A stretch of 64,000 nucleotides of DNA from Dysgonomonas sp. UBA7710 (GTDB taxonomy: Bacteria > Bacteroidota > Bacteroidia > Bacteroidales > Dysgonomonadaceae): positions 1 through 64,000 of the forward strand of contig NZ_DLFW01000018.1 in NCBI RefSeq assembly GCF_002482385.1, read 5' to 3'. Made by a program: the position numbers and the translations under genes. The notes under the pieces were generated by a model. It saw only the letters and a program-made list of their open reading frames with translations. It searched no databases and was not told where the DNA came from. Shown here in pieces: positions 34,986 to 44,033 of the stretch. Numbering within the stretch: position 1 is the first letter of the stretch; every line of letters starts with the position of its first letter.

Positions 34986-35627
34986 ATGTTTAACAATGAA
35001 GATTCTTCGGAAGTCAGGAAACGGATTCTGAAAGAGGCGCAGGTGCTTTTTATCAAAAATGGTTTTAAGGGAACCAGTGTCAGGGATATAGCAAAAGCCT
35101 CAGGGACGAATGTGGCTATGGTAAATTATTATTTTCAATCGAAATATAATTTATTTGAGATCATATTTGAAGATGCCCTCGATGTATTCACTAAAAGAAT
35201 ATTTGAGACAATAACATCCGACCTGCCATTTTTTGAACTTATCGAAACATGGATACATACTTATTATGAAATCCTTTTCGAATATCCGCAAATCGCGGCG
35301 TTTATACTGAATGAAGTAAGCCTTAATCCTGCCGGTCTGACTAACAGGATAAAAGCCCGTAATCCATATATATCTTTCAGTAAGGTTGAGGAACGCATAG
35401 AGGAAGAGATCAAAAAAGGTACGATAAGAGAGACTCCTGCCGCCGATTTTTTACTGAATATATTATCGCTGTGTATGTTCCCTTTTATGTTTGGAAATCT
35501 GGCTATGACATTGATGGAAATTCCCCGGAATATATATGATGAGCTGATTGCCAATCATGAGAAATATGTAATAGAATTTACGATAAACGCATTGAAACCG
35601 TGCGATAAAGAGTTCAAGAAAAACTAA
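34986..35627 (+). CDS. TetR-family transcriptional regulator
   Basis: The 213-residue protein has an N-terminal TetR helix-turn-helix: AQVLFIKNGFKGTSVRDIAKASGTNVAMVNYYFQSKYNLFEIIF, about residues 18-61. A helical ligand-binding domain follows. It is 13 nt upstream of the dehydratase-activase gene and most likely controls it. Two TAAAC-N4-GTTTA palindromes around its promoter are candidate autoregulatory operators. The ligand is unknown; an acyl-CoA or fatty acid would suit the neighbour, but this is inference. Confidence 0.9.
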   Translation: MFNNEDSSEVRKRILKEAQVLFIKNGFKGTSVRDIAKASGTNVAMVNYYFQSKYNLFEIIFEDALDVFTKRIFETITSDLPFFELIETWIHTYYEILFEYPQIAAFILNEVSLNPAGLTNRIKARNPYISFSKVEERIEEEIKKGTIRETPAADFLLNILSLCMFPFMFGNLAMTLMEIPRNIYDELIANHEKYVIEFTINALKPCDKEFKKN

Positions 35628-35640
35628 ACTACATTATAAT

Positions 35641-38600
35641 ATGAATAGAAGACAACAATATAAAATGGGAGTTGACGTAGGTTCGACAACTGTGAAGATT
35701 GTCGTTTTGGATAATAATCAGCAAATTATACATAAGTCCTATTGTCGCCACCAGGCTAATATACAACAAACTCTTGTCGCTGAACTGCAAAAGGTAGTTG
35801 AACTATATCCCGGTACCACATTCAATATCAATATTTCGGGCTCGGCCGGTATGGGTATCGGAGAGCGTGTAGGGATACCGTTTGTACAGGAAGTAGTTGC
35901 GGCTGTTGAGGTAGTAAAGAATGTTTATTCTGCCGCTCATACGCTTATCGATCTGGGTGGAGAAGACGCCAAGATGGTGTTCTTTAATGAAGGCCGTCAT
36001 CCCGATATTCGTATGAATGGAAGTTGTGCCGGAGGTACAGGCGCTTTTATCGACCAGATGGCCAGTTTGATGAATATATCGGTCAATGAACTGGGTGAAC
36101 GGGCTTTGACTTATGATAAGATATATCCTATTGCATCCCGTTGCGGCGTATTTGCCAAAACAGATGTGCAGAACCTGATAAGCCGTAATATTCCTGTTTC
36201 GGATATTTCTGCTTCTATCTTACATGCTGTAGCCTTGCAGTCGGTCACAACGCTTGCCCGTGGATGTGATGTGGTACCCAAAGTGATTTGTATCGGCGGG
36301 CCGTTGACATTTATACCTGCACTTCGTAATTCTTTCCGCGATGTCTTAAAGATCGAAACTTCAGATATTATTGTACCGGATAATGGGGAGTATTTCCCTG
36401 CCTGGGGTGCAGCCTTATATGAAGAAGACAGTGTGAAGAGTTTTGACTTGAACAGTTTGATAGAAAAGCTGAACGAGTCCACATCGTCCAACCACAGTGA
36501 GGCATTACCGGCTCTGTTCAAAGACGAACTGGAGTATATAGAATGGGACGCTAACCGCAATGTAAAGGCTTTGCAGTTTAAAGCATTGGGAGAAGAAAAG
36601 TATGTAGAATGCTTCTTAGGTATCGATTCAGGTTCCACAACCTCGAAAGTGGTAATAATGGATACTGATGCGAATATTATCTATAAATTTTACGGAAATA
36701 ACGAAGGTAACCCTCTCAAGAAAGTGATGGAAGGGCTGGAGTTGTTCTATAAAGAAGCTGAAGAAAAAGGTGTTACGGTTAAATTCCTTTCTTCCGCGGC
36801 TACCGGATATGGTGAGGACCTGATGAAGTCTGCACTCGGACTTGATTATGGTATAGTAGAAACTATTGCCCATCTTTCGGGGGCGCAATATGTAGACCCG
36901 AATGTATCCTTCGTACTCGACATCGGCGGGCAGGATATTAAGTCGATATTTATCAGTAACGGGCTGATATCAAATATAGAACTGAACGAAGCATGTTCGG
37001 CCGGTTGCGGTTCATTCCTACAGAATTTTGCAACCACAATGAATATGGAGTTGGCAGACTTTACCCGTGCTGCCTGTCTTGCCAGATATCCGAGCGATTT
37101 GGGATCACGCTGCACAGTCTTTATGAACTCGAAGGTGAAGCAGTCGCTTCGCGAGAATGCGGGGAATGACGATATTGCTGCGGGACTGGCTTATTCCGTA
37201 GTTAAAAATTGCCTGTTTAAAGTATTGAAAATATCCAATCTGAATCAGCTGGGCGACCATATTGTAGTGCAGGGTGGAACATTCCGCAACGATGCTGTTT
37301 ATCGAGCCTTGGAATTGTTGTCGGGTAAAACAGTAAGTTCTACCGACCATCCCGAACTGATGGGGGCTTTGGGTGCTGCTCTATATTCGCAACGTTTATG
37401 GCAGAAAGGGCAGCAAGAAACTACTTTTGCAGGGGAGGAGGCTCTGTTCGATGTAAGTATGATAGACTCGAAAGAACTTACCTGTAAGGGTTGTACAAAT
37501 CTTTGTTCGGTACTTCGGTTCAAATTTAACAATGGAAATATCAGCTATGCAGGTAATAAATGCGAAAAGGTATTTTACAACAAAAGCAATGACCGAAAAG
37601 CTGGTTATAATGCTTTTGACAAGAAAAACGAGATACTTTTTGCACGTCCGGTTAATGCAGACAATATAGAAAAAGGAAAAACTATCGGTATCCCTCGTGT
37701 ACTGAACATGTTCGATAATTATCCGTTTTGGCATACATTGTTATCAGAGTGCGGATTTAATGTCCGTTTATCACCCGAATCTACATTCCCTCTTTATCAG
37801 AAAGGGGTAGGAGGGGTGATGTCCGACAATATATGTTTTCCTGCCAAACTGGTTCACGGGCATATCCTTGCTTTGATAGAGCAAAAAGTAGACAGGATAT
37901 TTTATCCGATAGTACCAAAGGAGGAAAAGGAATTCGGACAGGCATCCAACTCATTCAACTGTCCTGTTGTCAGCGGCTATCCGGATGTAATTCAAAGTTC
38001 GATCGATCCTTCGGGCCGTCATGGTATCCCATTCGACGAGCCTGTGATTACTTTCAGTAATGATAAAGCTCTGGCGAAGGGCTGTTTCAATTATTTATCA
38101 GGACTGGGCGCAACCAAATCTGATTTTGAGAAAGCCTTCCAAAAAGCCTTGGAGGTAAAGAACGGATTGAAAAAGGAACTGTATGATTATCAGAAAGAAT
38201 TGTTAGATAAGGCAATAGAAACAGGAGAGCTGATTTTTGTTGTTGCAGGCCGCCCCTATCATACAGATCCCCTGATACATCAGAAAGTTGGACAAATACT
38301 CTCCGACCTCGGAGTTATCGTATTGACGGATGATGTCTTTCGTAAGCCCGAAAGTCATGGCTTTGGAAAATTAAATATCATATCCCAATGGTCATATCCT
38401 AACCGCGTGGTACAGGCTGCTATGGAGGTAGCGAAACTGCCTCAGAATGTACAATTGATACAGCTCAATTCGTTCGGTTGTGGCCCCGATTCATTCTTTA
38501 TGGATGAGACACGGGATATACTGAAGGCCGTTGGTAAAAATATAACAGTGCTTCGTATCGACGAAATTGCCAGTCCGGGCTCTATCCGTTTGCGTCTTCG

Positions 38601-39888
38601 TTCCCTGGTGGAATCGCTGAAAGCCGTGAAATCATTCGATGTAACTACTGCTCACGAATACAAGGGCTATTCTGTTCCATACAAAAAGGCTAAGGATGGT
38701 AATAAAACAATCCTTATTCCATGGCTTTGCGATTTTATATCTCCGTTTGCTCCTGCATTGGGTGAAATATTGGGTTTAAAGGTGGAAAATCTGCCCAAAT
38801 CAAATAAATTATCTGCCGACTTGGGTTTGATGTATGGTAATAATGAAGTTTGCTATCCTTCTACCCTTGTTCTGGGGGATATCATCAGCACCCTGCAATC
38901 CGGAAATTACGATGTAAAGGATATTGTTCTGGCAATAACCCAAACCGGAGGACAGTGCCGGGCAACTAATTATATAGCGCAAATCAAGACCGGACTGCAA
39001 AATGCCGGGTTTAACGATATCCCCGTCATAGCATTAAGTTCGGGAGATACCTATCAAAACGGAGAAAGTGAATTTACTCTGGAATGGAAAAAGATTGCGA
39101 AGCTGGCTATTCCACTGGTACTCTATGGCGATGGCTTACAGCAAATGCACGGAGCTATATCGGTCAGGGAAAAGAAAGAAGGTGCTTCGCAGGAAGTATT
39201 TGACTTCTATATCGAACGAGGAATAGATGCCGTTAGGTCAAAAGATGTGAAAACATTGTTTCGTTTATTGAAAGAAGCTGTCGAGGATTTCAATAATGTG
39301 CCGATTTATGATAAGGAATATTCTAAAGTAGGCCTTATCGGGGAAATCTTTGTGAAGTATAATAATTATGCGCAGGCAAATATCTCGGAGTGGCTTCGCT
39401 CTAAGAATGTAGAAGTTTCCACGCCTCCGCTTCTCGACTTCCTGATGCAGTTCTTTGTGAACAGCAAGGTGAATGTAGAGAATGGATTGACCGAGGAAAC
39501 GATCTTCTCAAAAACATTGAAACCATTGATTTGGTGGTATATTAATGGTAAGGTAAAGAAATCGGAAAAGATTCTGAGCAAATTCAAATTCTATGAAGCC
39601 TCAGAATCCATATATGCCAAAGCAGAAGCTGCATCAGAAGTCCTCAACCTTTCCAATCAGTTTGGGGAAGGCTGGTTGATACCCGGGGAGATTGCCCACT
39701 ATGCCCGTAAAGGAGTGAATAAGGTGGTATGTTTGCAGCCGTTTGGTTGTATTGCAAACCATATTGTGGCAAAAGGAGTGGAGAAGCGTATTAAGGAAAT
39801 TTATCCGAATATGAATATCCTCTATCTGGACATTGATGGCGGTATAGCTGAAGTGAATTTACAGAACCGCCTGCATTTTATGATTTAG
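35641..39888 (+). CDS. Giant two-module acyl-CoA dehydratase activase (BadF/BcrA family with DUF2229)
   Basis: The 1415-residue protein has two ASKHA ATPase modules of the BadF/BadG/BcrA/BcrD type. The first (about 1-280) has GVDVGSTTVKIVVLD, LIDLGGEDAKM and NGSCAGGTGAFIDQM. The second (about 320-590) has GIDSGSTTSKVVIMD, DIGGQDIKSIF and NEACSAGCGSFLQ. Conserved Cys in the SCAGG and ACSAGCG loops would bind an Fe-S cluster. A DUF2229-type region follows (CKGCTNLCSVLRF), then a long dehydratase-subunit-like region. Two-domain activators use ATP to send low-potential electrons to 2-hydroxyacyl-CoA dehydratases or benzoyl-CoA reductases. The target in this host is unknown. It is co-transcribed with the TetR gene. 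Confidence 0.88.
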   Translation: MNRRQQYKMGVDVGSTTVKIVVLDNNQQIIHKSYCRHQANIQQTLVAELQKVVELYPGTTFNINISGSAGMGIGERVGIPFVQEVVAAVEVVKNVYSAAHTLIDLGGEDAKMVFFNEGRHPDIRMNGSCAGGTGAFIDQMASLMNISVNELGERALTYDKIYPIASRCGVFAKTDVQNLISRNIPVSDISASILHAVALQSVTTLARGCDVVPKVICIGGPLTFIPALRNSFRDVLKIETSDIIVPDNGEYFPAWGAALYEEDSVKSFDLNSLIEKLNESTSSNHSEALPALFKDELEYIEWDANRNVKALQFKALGEEKYVECFLGIDSGSTTSKVVIMDTDANIIYKFYGNNEGNPLKKVMEGLELFYKEAEEKGVTVKFLSSAATGYGEDLMKSALGLDYGIVETIAHLSGAQYVDPNVSFVLDIGGQDIKSIFISNGLISNIELNEACSAGCGSFLQNFATTMNMELADFTRAACLARYPSDLGSRCTVFMNSKVKQSLRENAGNDDIAAGLAYSVVKNCLFKVLKISNLNQLGDHIVVQGGTFRNDAVYRALELLSGKTVSSTDHPELMGALGAALYSQRLWQKGQQETTFAGEEALFDVSMIDSKELTCKGCTNLCSVLRFKFNNGNISYAGNKCEKVFYNKSNDRKAGYNAFDKKNEILFARPVNADNIEKGKTIGIPRVLNMFDNYPFWHTLLSECGFNVRLSPESTFPLYQKGVGGVMSDNICFPAKLVHGHILALIEQKVDRIFYPIVPKEEKEFGQASNSFNCPVVSGYPDVIQSSIDPSGRHGIPFDEPVITFSNDKALAKGCFNYLSGLGATKSDFEKAFQKALEVKNGLKKELYDYQKELLDKAIETGELIFVVAGRPYHTDPLIHQKVGQILSDLGVIVLTDDVFRKPESHGFGKLNIISQWSYPNRVVQAAMEVAKLPQNVQLIQLNSFGCGPDSFFMDETRDILKAVGKNITVLRIDEIASPGSIRLRLRSLVESLKAVKSFDVTTAHEYKGYSVPYKKAKDGNKTILIPWLCDFISPFAPALGEILGLKVENLPKSNKLSADLGLMYGNNEVCYPSTLVLGDIISTLQSGNYDVKDIVLAITQTGGQCRATNYIAQIKTGLQNAGFNDIPVIALSSGDTYQNGESEFTLEWKKIAKLAIPLVLYGDGLQQMHGAISVREKKEGASQEVFDFYIERGIDAVRSKDVKTLFRLLKEAVEDFNNVPIYDKEYSKVGLIGEIFVKYNNYAQANISEWLRSKNVEVSTPPLLDFLMQFFVNSKVNVENGLTEETIFSKTLKPLIWWYINGKVKKSEKILSKFKFYEASESIYAKAEAASEVLNLSNQFGEGWLIPGEIAHYARKGVNKVVCLQPFGCIANHIVAKGVEKRIKEIYPNMNILYLDIDGGIAEVNLQNRLHFMI

Positions 39889-39898
39889 AGGGAATAAT

Positions 39899-39950
39899 AA
39901 TGTGCCATAGTCTAATGTGCCGATATGCTAATATGCCAATGTGCCAATGA
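39899..39950. repeat. Short degenerate repeat (AATGTGCC/ATATGC words)
   Basis: AATGTGCC occurs three times, interspersed with ATATGC words, within 52 nt after the activase gene. Similar text (AATTAGCAAATTAG) occurs at 56140-56165. These look like eroded intergenic repeats; no function is evident. Confidence 0.5.
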
Positions 39951-39993
39951 TGCAAGCGACAATAAGACATTGGGATATTAGATCATTAATTCT

Positions 39994-40626
39994 TTATTTT
40001 GGCCTTTCGGCCATTGCGGTCAGCGCCCCTTTTTGTTTCAGGTTTTCCATCAGGAAGTTATCTTCTTCTTGCAAGTCAACGATAGAGTATTTATCAACCC
40101 CGCATATTTGCATCTCATCGAGAACATCAACAAGATTTTTATAGTTGGAGTCTTTAGTCGCTTTAATAACGACATTCAATCCTTCATCAGACTTTTTTGC
40201 TTCAGAGATCAGGCTTTTCAACTGATTTTCATTTATTTCTTTTCTATAATATTTCTTTTTCAAATCCTGTATCTTGGAAGCAACAAAGCTGTTCCGTTCC
40301 AGAAGCATCTGCCGCAGACCCATATAATCGGTTTCTTTCAGCGATGTATAATCATCATAATTGGCAACGTCCGCATAATAATATATCTTATCTTGTTCTC
40401 CCAGGATAACAGTGACAGATTTTGATCCGGGAATCTTTATTCCCCCTTCAGGTGCAGGTAGTGCAATATCCATTACTTGTGGTATGCTGAGGGTGGTGCA
40501 AAACATGAAAAATGTAATAAGTAGCATATTCATATCCACCATCGGGGTAAAATCCACTCTTAAAATTCTCCGTTGAGGTTTTCCTTTCTTATCCTTTCCT
40601 CCGCTGTTTGTATCTATACTGGCCAT
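39994..40626 (-). CDS. ExbD/TolR-family biopolymer transport protein
   Basis: The 210-residue protein has a short cytoplasmic N-terminus (GGKDKKGKPQRRILRVDFTPMVD) and one TM helix at about 32-50 with the functional Asp in VDFTPMVDMNM. A periplasmic domain follows. ExbD-type proteins work with ExbB to energise TonB-dependent transport from the proton gradient. No exbB or tonB is adjacent; Bacteroidetes often have several scattered exbD copies. It is longer than E. coli ExbD, with extra sequence near 95-145. A repeat lies downstream at 39899-39950. Confidence 0.88.
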   Translation of the reverse strand: MASIDTNSGGKDKKGKPQRRILRVDFTPMVDMNMLLITFFMFCTTLSIPQVMDIALPAPEGGIKIPGSKSVTVILGEQDKIYYYADVANYDDYTSLKETDYMGLRQMLLERNSFVASKIQDLKKKYYRKEINENQLKSLISEAKKSDEGLNVVIKATKDSNYKNLVDVLDEMQICGVDKYSIVDLQEEDNFLMENLKQKGALTAMAERPK

Positions 40627-40988
40627 AATATTTGATCTTTAAAGGATTAAACTTCTATTTTTACTTAATAGAGCAATATTGTGTTGAAATTCCATAAAAG
40701 GATCGTACTTTTTTCCGATAAATTTTATCTTTGTGTTTTGTAAGCGGTCAATAACAACTTTTTAGACGGAAAATAAAGTCGTCTGTAACGTATTAAGGAA
40801 ATCTTTATCTATATAGGACGTACTAATTGTATTCTTCAATATAAGGTCGAATAATTTAATAACCAGGGGAAATGTGACAGTGGTAAGAATAGAGGAAAAA
40901 GTGTAACTTTTGTAACTTTTTTTAACTATTGAGTAGTGATCTCCTGTCAATCTTTTTAACTATAATATATAAAAACATACTTAATCTG
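40627..40988. other. Intergenic region with divergent promoters, exbD / LTA-type sulfatase
   Basis: AT-rich, 362 nt between divergent genes. It ends with a GTAACTTTTGTAACTTT word at about 40903-40919 that recalls the 324-bp repeat family. I see no exact TAnnTTTG box, and no RNA gene or open frame worth calling. Confidence 0.4.
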
Positions 40989-42809
40989 ATGAAACAAAGA
41001 ATATTACTTCTTATCACTATATTTGTCTATTTTATATTTATATTTTGTATAGAGAAACTGTCTTTCATGTTGATGCATTCTTCTGCCGAAGGAGGAATTA
41101 CGTTTTCTGAAATATTTCAAGTACTGTATCATGGCTTACCACTCGATATGTCTATGAGCGGATATCTTACCGCTATTCCGGCACTTATACTTATTTCTTC
41201 CATCTGGATCGAACCTAACATCATAGCTAAGGTATTGAATGTGTATTTTGGAATAATTCTTTCACTGGTAGTAATTATAGCGGTAGTTGACCTTATTGTA
41301 TATCCGTATTGGGGTTTCCATTTCGATTCCACAGTATTCCTTTATTTACAAAAACCTAAGGAAACTTTTGCAAGTGCTTCTGCCTTGGAGATTATCCTGG
41401 GATTTTTCGCTGCAATAGTGTTCTGTATACTTGTATATATTGGTTATGTGTTCATAATTCGTAAGCAGATATTGAAATTAACCGTACCGAAGTCTATATG
41501 GAAAGCTTGTCTGGTTATGATCTTTTTGACAGGTGCTCTGTTCTTACCGATACGCGGCGGAGTTACTGTTTCCACAATGAACGTGGGCAAGGCCTATTTC
41601 AGTGATAATATGTTCCTGAACCATGCGGCTATCAATCCGCAATTCAATTTGATGTATTCTTTCTTCAAATCGGATAACTTCGGCTCGCAATACCAGTTCT
41701 ATGATAAGTCCCAAGCTACGGCTATTTTTGATGCACTAATGATACAACCGCCTGCAGACAGTATTCCGCAATTACTGAATACTGACCGGCCCAATATAAT
41801 ATTGTTTATTCTCGAGAGTTTCTCTGCTGAAGCGGCTCTGGATTCCGTTATTGCACCTAATATGAGCCGTTTTGCAAGAGAGGGCGTCTTGTTTGATAAT
41901 TTTTATGCAAATAGTTTCAGGACAGACAGGGGGTTGGTTTCCGTTCTCAGTGGTTATCCCGCCCATCCAACGGTTGCTATTATGAAGTATCCGCAAAAAA
42001 CAGAGAATCTGCCTACTATTCCAAGAACATTGAAACAGGCAGGATATGAGAACCTTTCATTTTATTACGGGGGTGATGCAGACTTTGCAAATATGCGGTC
42101 GTATTTTGTTGGAGCATGTGCGATGAAAGAAGTTGTTTCGGATAAAGATTTTCCGCTAAGTGAGCGAATGACTAAGTGGGGAGCACCGGATAAGTTTCTT
42201 ATAGATAGGACATATAAAGATATAACGACACAGGAGCAGGAAACACCGTTTATGAAAACAGTGTTGACACTTAGCAGCCATGAGCCGTTCGATGTTCCTG
42301 TGCATAAATTTAATGAGCCATTCCTGAACGCAGTGTCTTATACCGATGAATGTCTGGGTAGCTTTGTAGAGCGGCTGAAATCAACAGCCTTATGGGATAA
42401 TACACTCCTTATATTTATTGCAGACCATGCCATGCAGTCTTATCCCGTAGGTCTGAACAATAGTGATCCCAGGAGATTTCATATTCCTATGATTTGGTTG
42501 GGTGGAGCAGTAAAGGAACCAAAGGTTGTGTCTGATTTCGGATCGCAGAACGATCTTGCAGCCACTTTACTGTCTCAATTAAACTTAAAATACACTGACT
42601 TTAGATTTAGTACGGATATGCTGAATCCGGATAGTCGCAAATTTGCTTTTTACTCCTATGTTAATGGCTTTTGTATGACAGATTCTACAGGAACAATTAC
42701 TTATGATAATGACAGGCAGGAGATTATTCACCAATCGGGAAATATAGGACTGGAAAAGAGCGCAAAGGCATTCTTCCAGAATATGTATATGGATTTAGGA
42801 GAGAGATGA
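40989..42809 (+). CDS. LTA-synthase-like membrane sulfatase/phosphoglycerol transferase
   Basis: From ATG 40989 the protein has 606 residues: five N-terminal TM helices to about 215, then a periplasmic alkaline-phosphatase-fold domain. That domain has NIILFILESFSAEAALDSVIAPNM (metal-binding Glu and the nucleophile region), NSFRTDRGLVSVLSGYPAHP, YYGGDADFANM, LSSHEPFDVP and FIADHAMQSYP. An in-frame ATG at 40929 adds 20 residues ahead of the natural TM start. In Gram-negatives such proteins transfer phosphoethanolamine or phosphoglycerol to envelope glycans or lipids; the acceptor here is unknown. It is a single gene ending just before the tRNA. Confidence 0.87.
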   Translation: MKQRILLLITIFVYFIFIFCIEKLSFMLMHSSAEGGITFSEIFQVLYHGLPLDMSMSGYLTAIPALILISSIWIEPNIIAKVLNVYFGIILSLVVIIAVVDLIVYPYWGFHFDSTVFLYLQKPKETFASASALEIILGFFAAIVFCILVYIGYVFIIRKQILKLTVPKSIWKACLVMIFLTGALFLPIRGGVTVSTMNVGKAYFSDNMFLNHAAINPQFNLMYSFFKSDNFGSQYQFYDKSQATAIFDALMIQPPADSIPQLLNTDRPNIILFILESFSAEAALDSVIAPNMSRFAREGVLFDNFYANSFRTDRGLVSVLSGYPAHPTVAIMKYPQKTENLPTIPRTLKQAGYENLSFYYGGDADFANMRSYFVGACAMKEVVSDKDFPLSERMTKWGAPDKFLIDRTYKDITTQEQETPFMKTVLTLSSHEPFDVPVHKFNEPFLNAVSYTDECLGSFVERLKSTALWDNTLLIFIADHAMQSYPVGLNNSDPRRFHIPMIWLGGAVKEPKVVSDFGSQNDLAATLLSQLNLKYTDFRFSTDMLNPDSRKFAFYSYVNGFCMTDSTGTITYDNDRQEIIHQSGNIGLEKSAKAFFQNMYMDLGER

Positions 42810-42871
42810 AGTTTCAGCCTCGTTTGTGAATTGTTTTACAGGTATAATATTAAAAACTGAGAATATTTTTA

Positions 42872-42879
42872 TATTTTTG
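42872..42879 (+). promoter_or_regulatory. Bacteroidetes -7 box for tRNA-Arg
   Basis: TATTTTTG matches TAnnTTTG and ends 14 nt before the tRNA. This fits a short-leader tRNA promoter. Confidence 0.6.
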
Positions 42880-42893
42880 TGTCGCCAATGAAT

Positions 42894-42965
42894 GGCCCTG
42901 TAGTTTAATGGATAAAATAAAGGATTCCGGTTCCTTAGCTGTGGGTTCGATTCCCGCCAGGGTCA
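42894..42965 (+). tRNA. tRNA-Arg (anticodon CCG)
   Basis: A full cloverleaf can be drawn. The acceptor stem is GGCCCTG (42894-42900) with CAGGGTC (42958-42964). A four-base D stem GTTT/AAAT and an anticodon stem AAGGA/TCCTT follow. The loop TTCCGGT gives anticodon CCG, and the T stem is GTGGG/CCCGC around TTCGATT. The discriminator is A42965. CCA is not encoded. The 3' end, from the T stem outwards, is duplicated at 53201-53217, marking it as the attachment site of the downstream element. Confidence 0.95.
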
Positions 42966-42970
42966 CAGAA
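42954..42970. repeat. Attachment site duplicate at the tRNA end (left)
   Basis: CCGCCAGGGTCACAGAA covers the 3' end of the tRNA-Arg gene plus five bases. The identical 17-mer occurs at 53201-53217. The pair bounds the integrated element. Confidence 0.88.
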
Positions 42971-42981
42971 AAGAGTGTTAT

Positions 42982-43016
42982 AAAACGTTGTAATCAAATA
43001 GATTGCAGCGTTTTTT
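42982..43016 (+). terminator. Terminator after tRNA-Arg, inside the element
   Basis: AAAACGTTGTAA (42982-42993) and TTGCAGCGTTTT (43003-43014) pair over 12 bp with two G-T pairs, followed by T residues to 43016. It replaces whatever followed the tRNA before integration. Confidence 0.75.
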
Positions 43017-43024
43017 ATTTTCAG

Positions 43025-43047
43025 TTGGTGAAACATAGGTGAAACAA
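43025..43047. repeat. GGTGAAACA doublet, candidate integrase arm site (left)
   Basis: Two GGTGAAACA units lie 11 nt apart. The 23-nt segment matches 53051-53073 (units GGTAAAACA) at 20 of 23 positions in the same orientation. Each copy lies inside an end of the element, as arm-type integrase binding sites would. Confidence 0.6.
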
Positions 43048-43136
43048 TTAGCTAAAAACCTTATAATTAGATGTTTATATATTGCAAATGTAAGATATTT
43101 TTAGTAACTTCATAGTATGTTTAAATAAAAAAGACT

Positions 43137-44033
43137 ATGGAGTTAGTAAATTACAAAGATGTATCACAATTAAAGAATAGTATTTTTAATTGTATAGATG
43201 TAACCGAAAACACACGGAAAGAGTACCTGACCCGAATTAAGCACTTTATCCATTTTGTAAAACTACATGGAATTAATTCCAATACTTATTTAGAGTATAA
43301 ACGCTATTTAAGTTCTATCGACACACTAAGTGTTTCCACAAAAAATAAGTATTTAATTTCTGCTAAGATTTTTATTGATGGGTTGAATAACTTACAGCAA
43401 TTTCCTTTCCAGATTAATACAAAAGTAAGAGGATTTAAACAAAGCAAGCTGCATAAGAAAGACGGTCTTTGCGATGAGGATATTTCTAAGATTGTAGATT
43501 ATTGTTTTTCACTTGAACCAACAATTCAGAATCTACGGTTAAAGTCTATTTTATCATTGCTTATTTTTCAAGGTTTACGCCAAGTGGAAATTACCCGCTT
43601 AAATGTAACCGATATTAATATGAAAGATAAAATCGCTTTTATTATCGGAAAAGGACAGGACGATAAAGAGCTTATACATTTGCATCCCTCAACCATTAAA
43701 GTTTTAAAAGAATATCTACACACAAATAGAATCCGAGAGGGCGCATTATTCCGAAGCGGAAGTAATTTCTCTTCGGGTAGTCGGCTAACGACTAAATCCA
43801 TACGAGAGATAATAAAGAAAGTCCTAAACGAATTAAATATTGACGGAAGTACCCACGGCTTCCGTCATTTTTTTATAACCAAATTAATAAAATCATATAA
43901 GGGTGAATTACTGACTGTTTCTAAATACAGCCGTCATAGAAGTATTCAAATGTTAGAGGTCTACAATGACGAGATAATAAGAGAGCAGGATTTGCCGCGT
44001 TTTTATGACGTATTTAGCGATATTACACTATGA
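43137..44033 (+). CDS. Tyrosine recombinase, XerC/D-like (298 aa)
   Basis: The protein has an N-terminal SAM-like DNA-binding domain (about 10-95) and a C-terminal catalytic domain. All key residues are visible: Arg148 in GLRQVEITRLN, a beta-hairpin Lys near 173 in GKGQDDKEL, His240-x-x-Arg243 in THGFRH, His267 in SRHRS, and the nucleophile Tyr276 in EVYND. It is much shorter than the 437-aa integrase at the other end and is not of the arm-domain type. Its stop overlaps the ATG of the next gene (ATGA). The partner is a caspase-like protein, so the pair may be a functional module rather than the element's integrase. Confidence 0.88.
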   Translation: MELVNYKDVSQLKNSIFNCIDVTENTRKEYLTRIKHFIHFVKLHGINSNTYLEYKRYLSSIDTLSVSTKNKYLISAKIFIDGLNNLQQFPFQINTKVRGFKQSKLHKKDGLCDEDISKIVDYCFSLEPTIQNLRLKSILSLLIFQGLRQVEITRLNVTDINMKDKIAFIIGKGQDDKELIHLHPSTIKVLKEYLHTNRIREGALFRSGSNFSSGSRLTTKSIREIIKKVLNELNIDGSTHGFRHFFITKLIKSYKGELLTVSKYSRHRSIQMLEVYNDEIIREQDLPRFYDVFSDITL

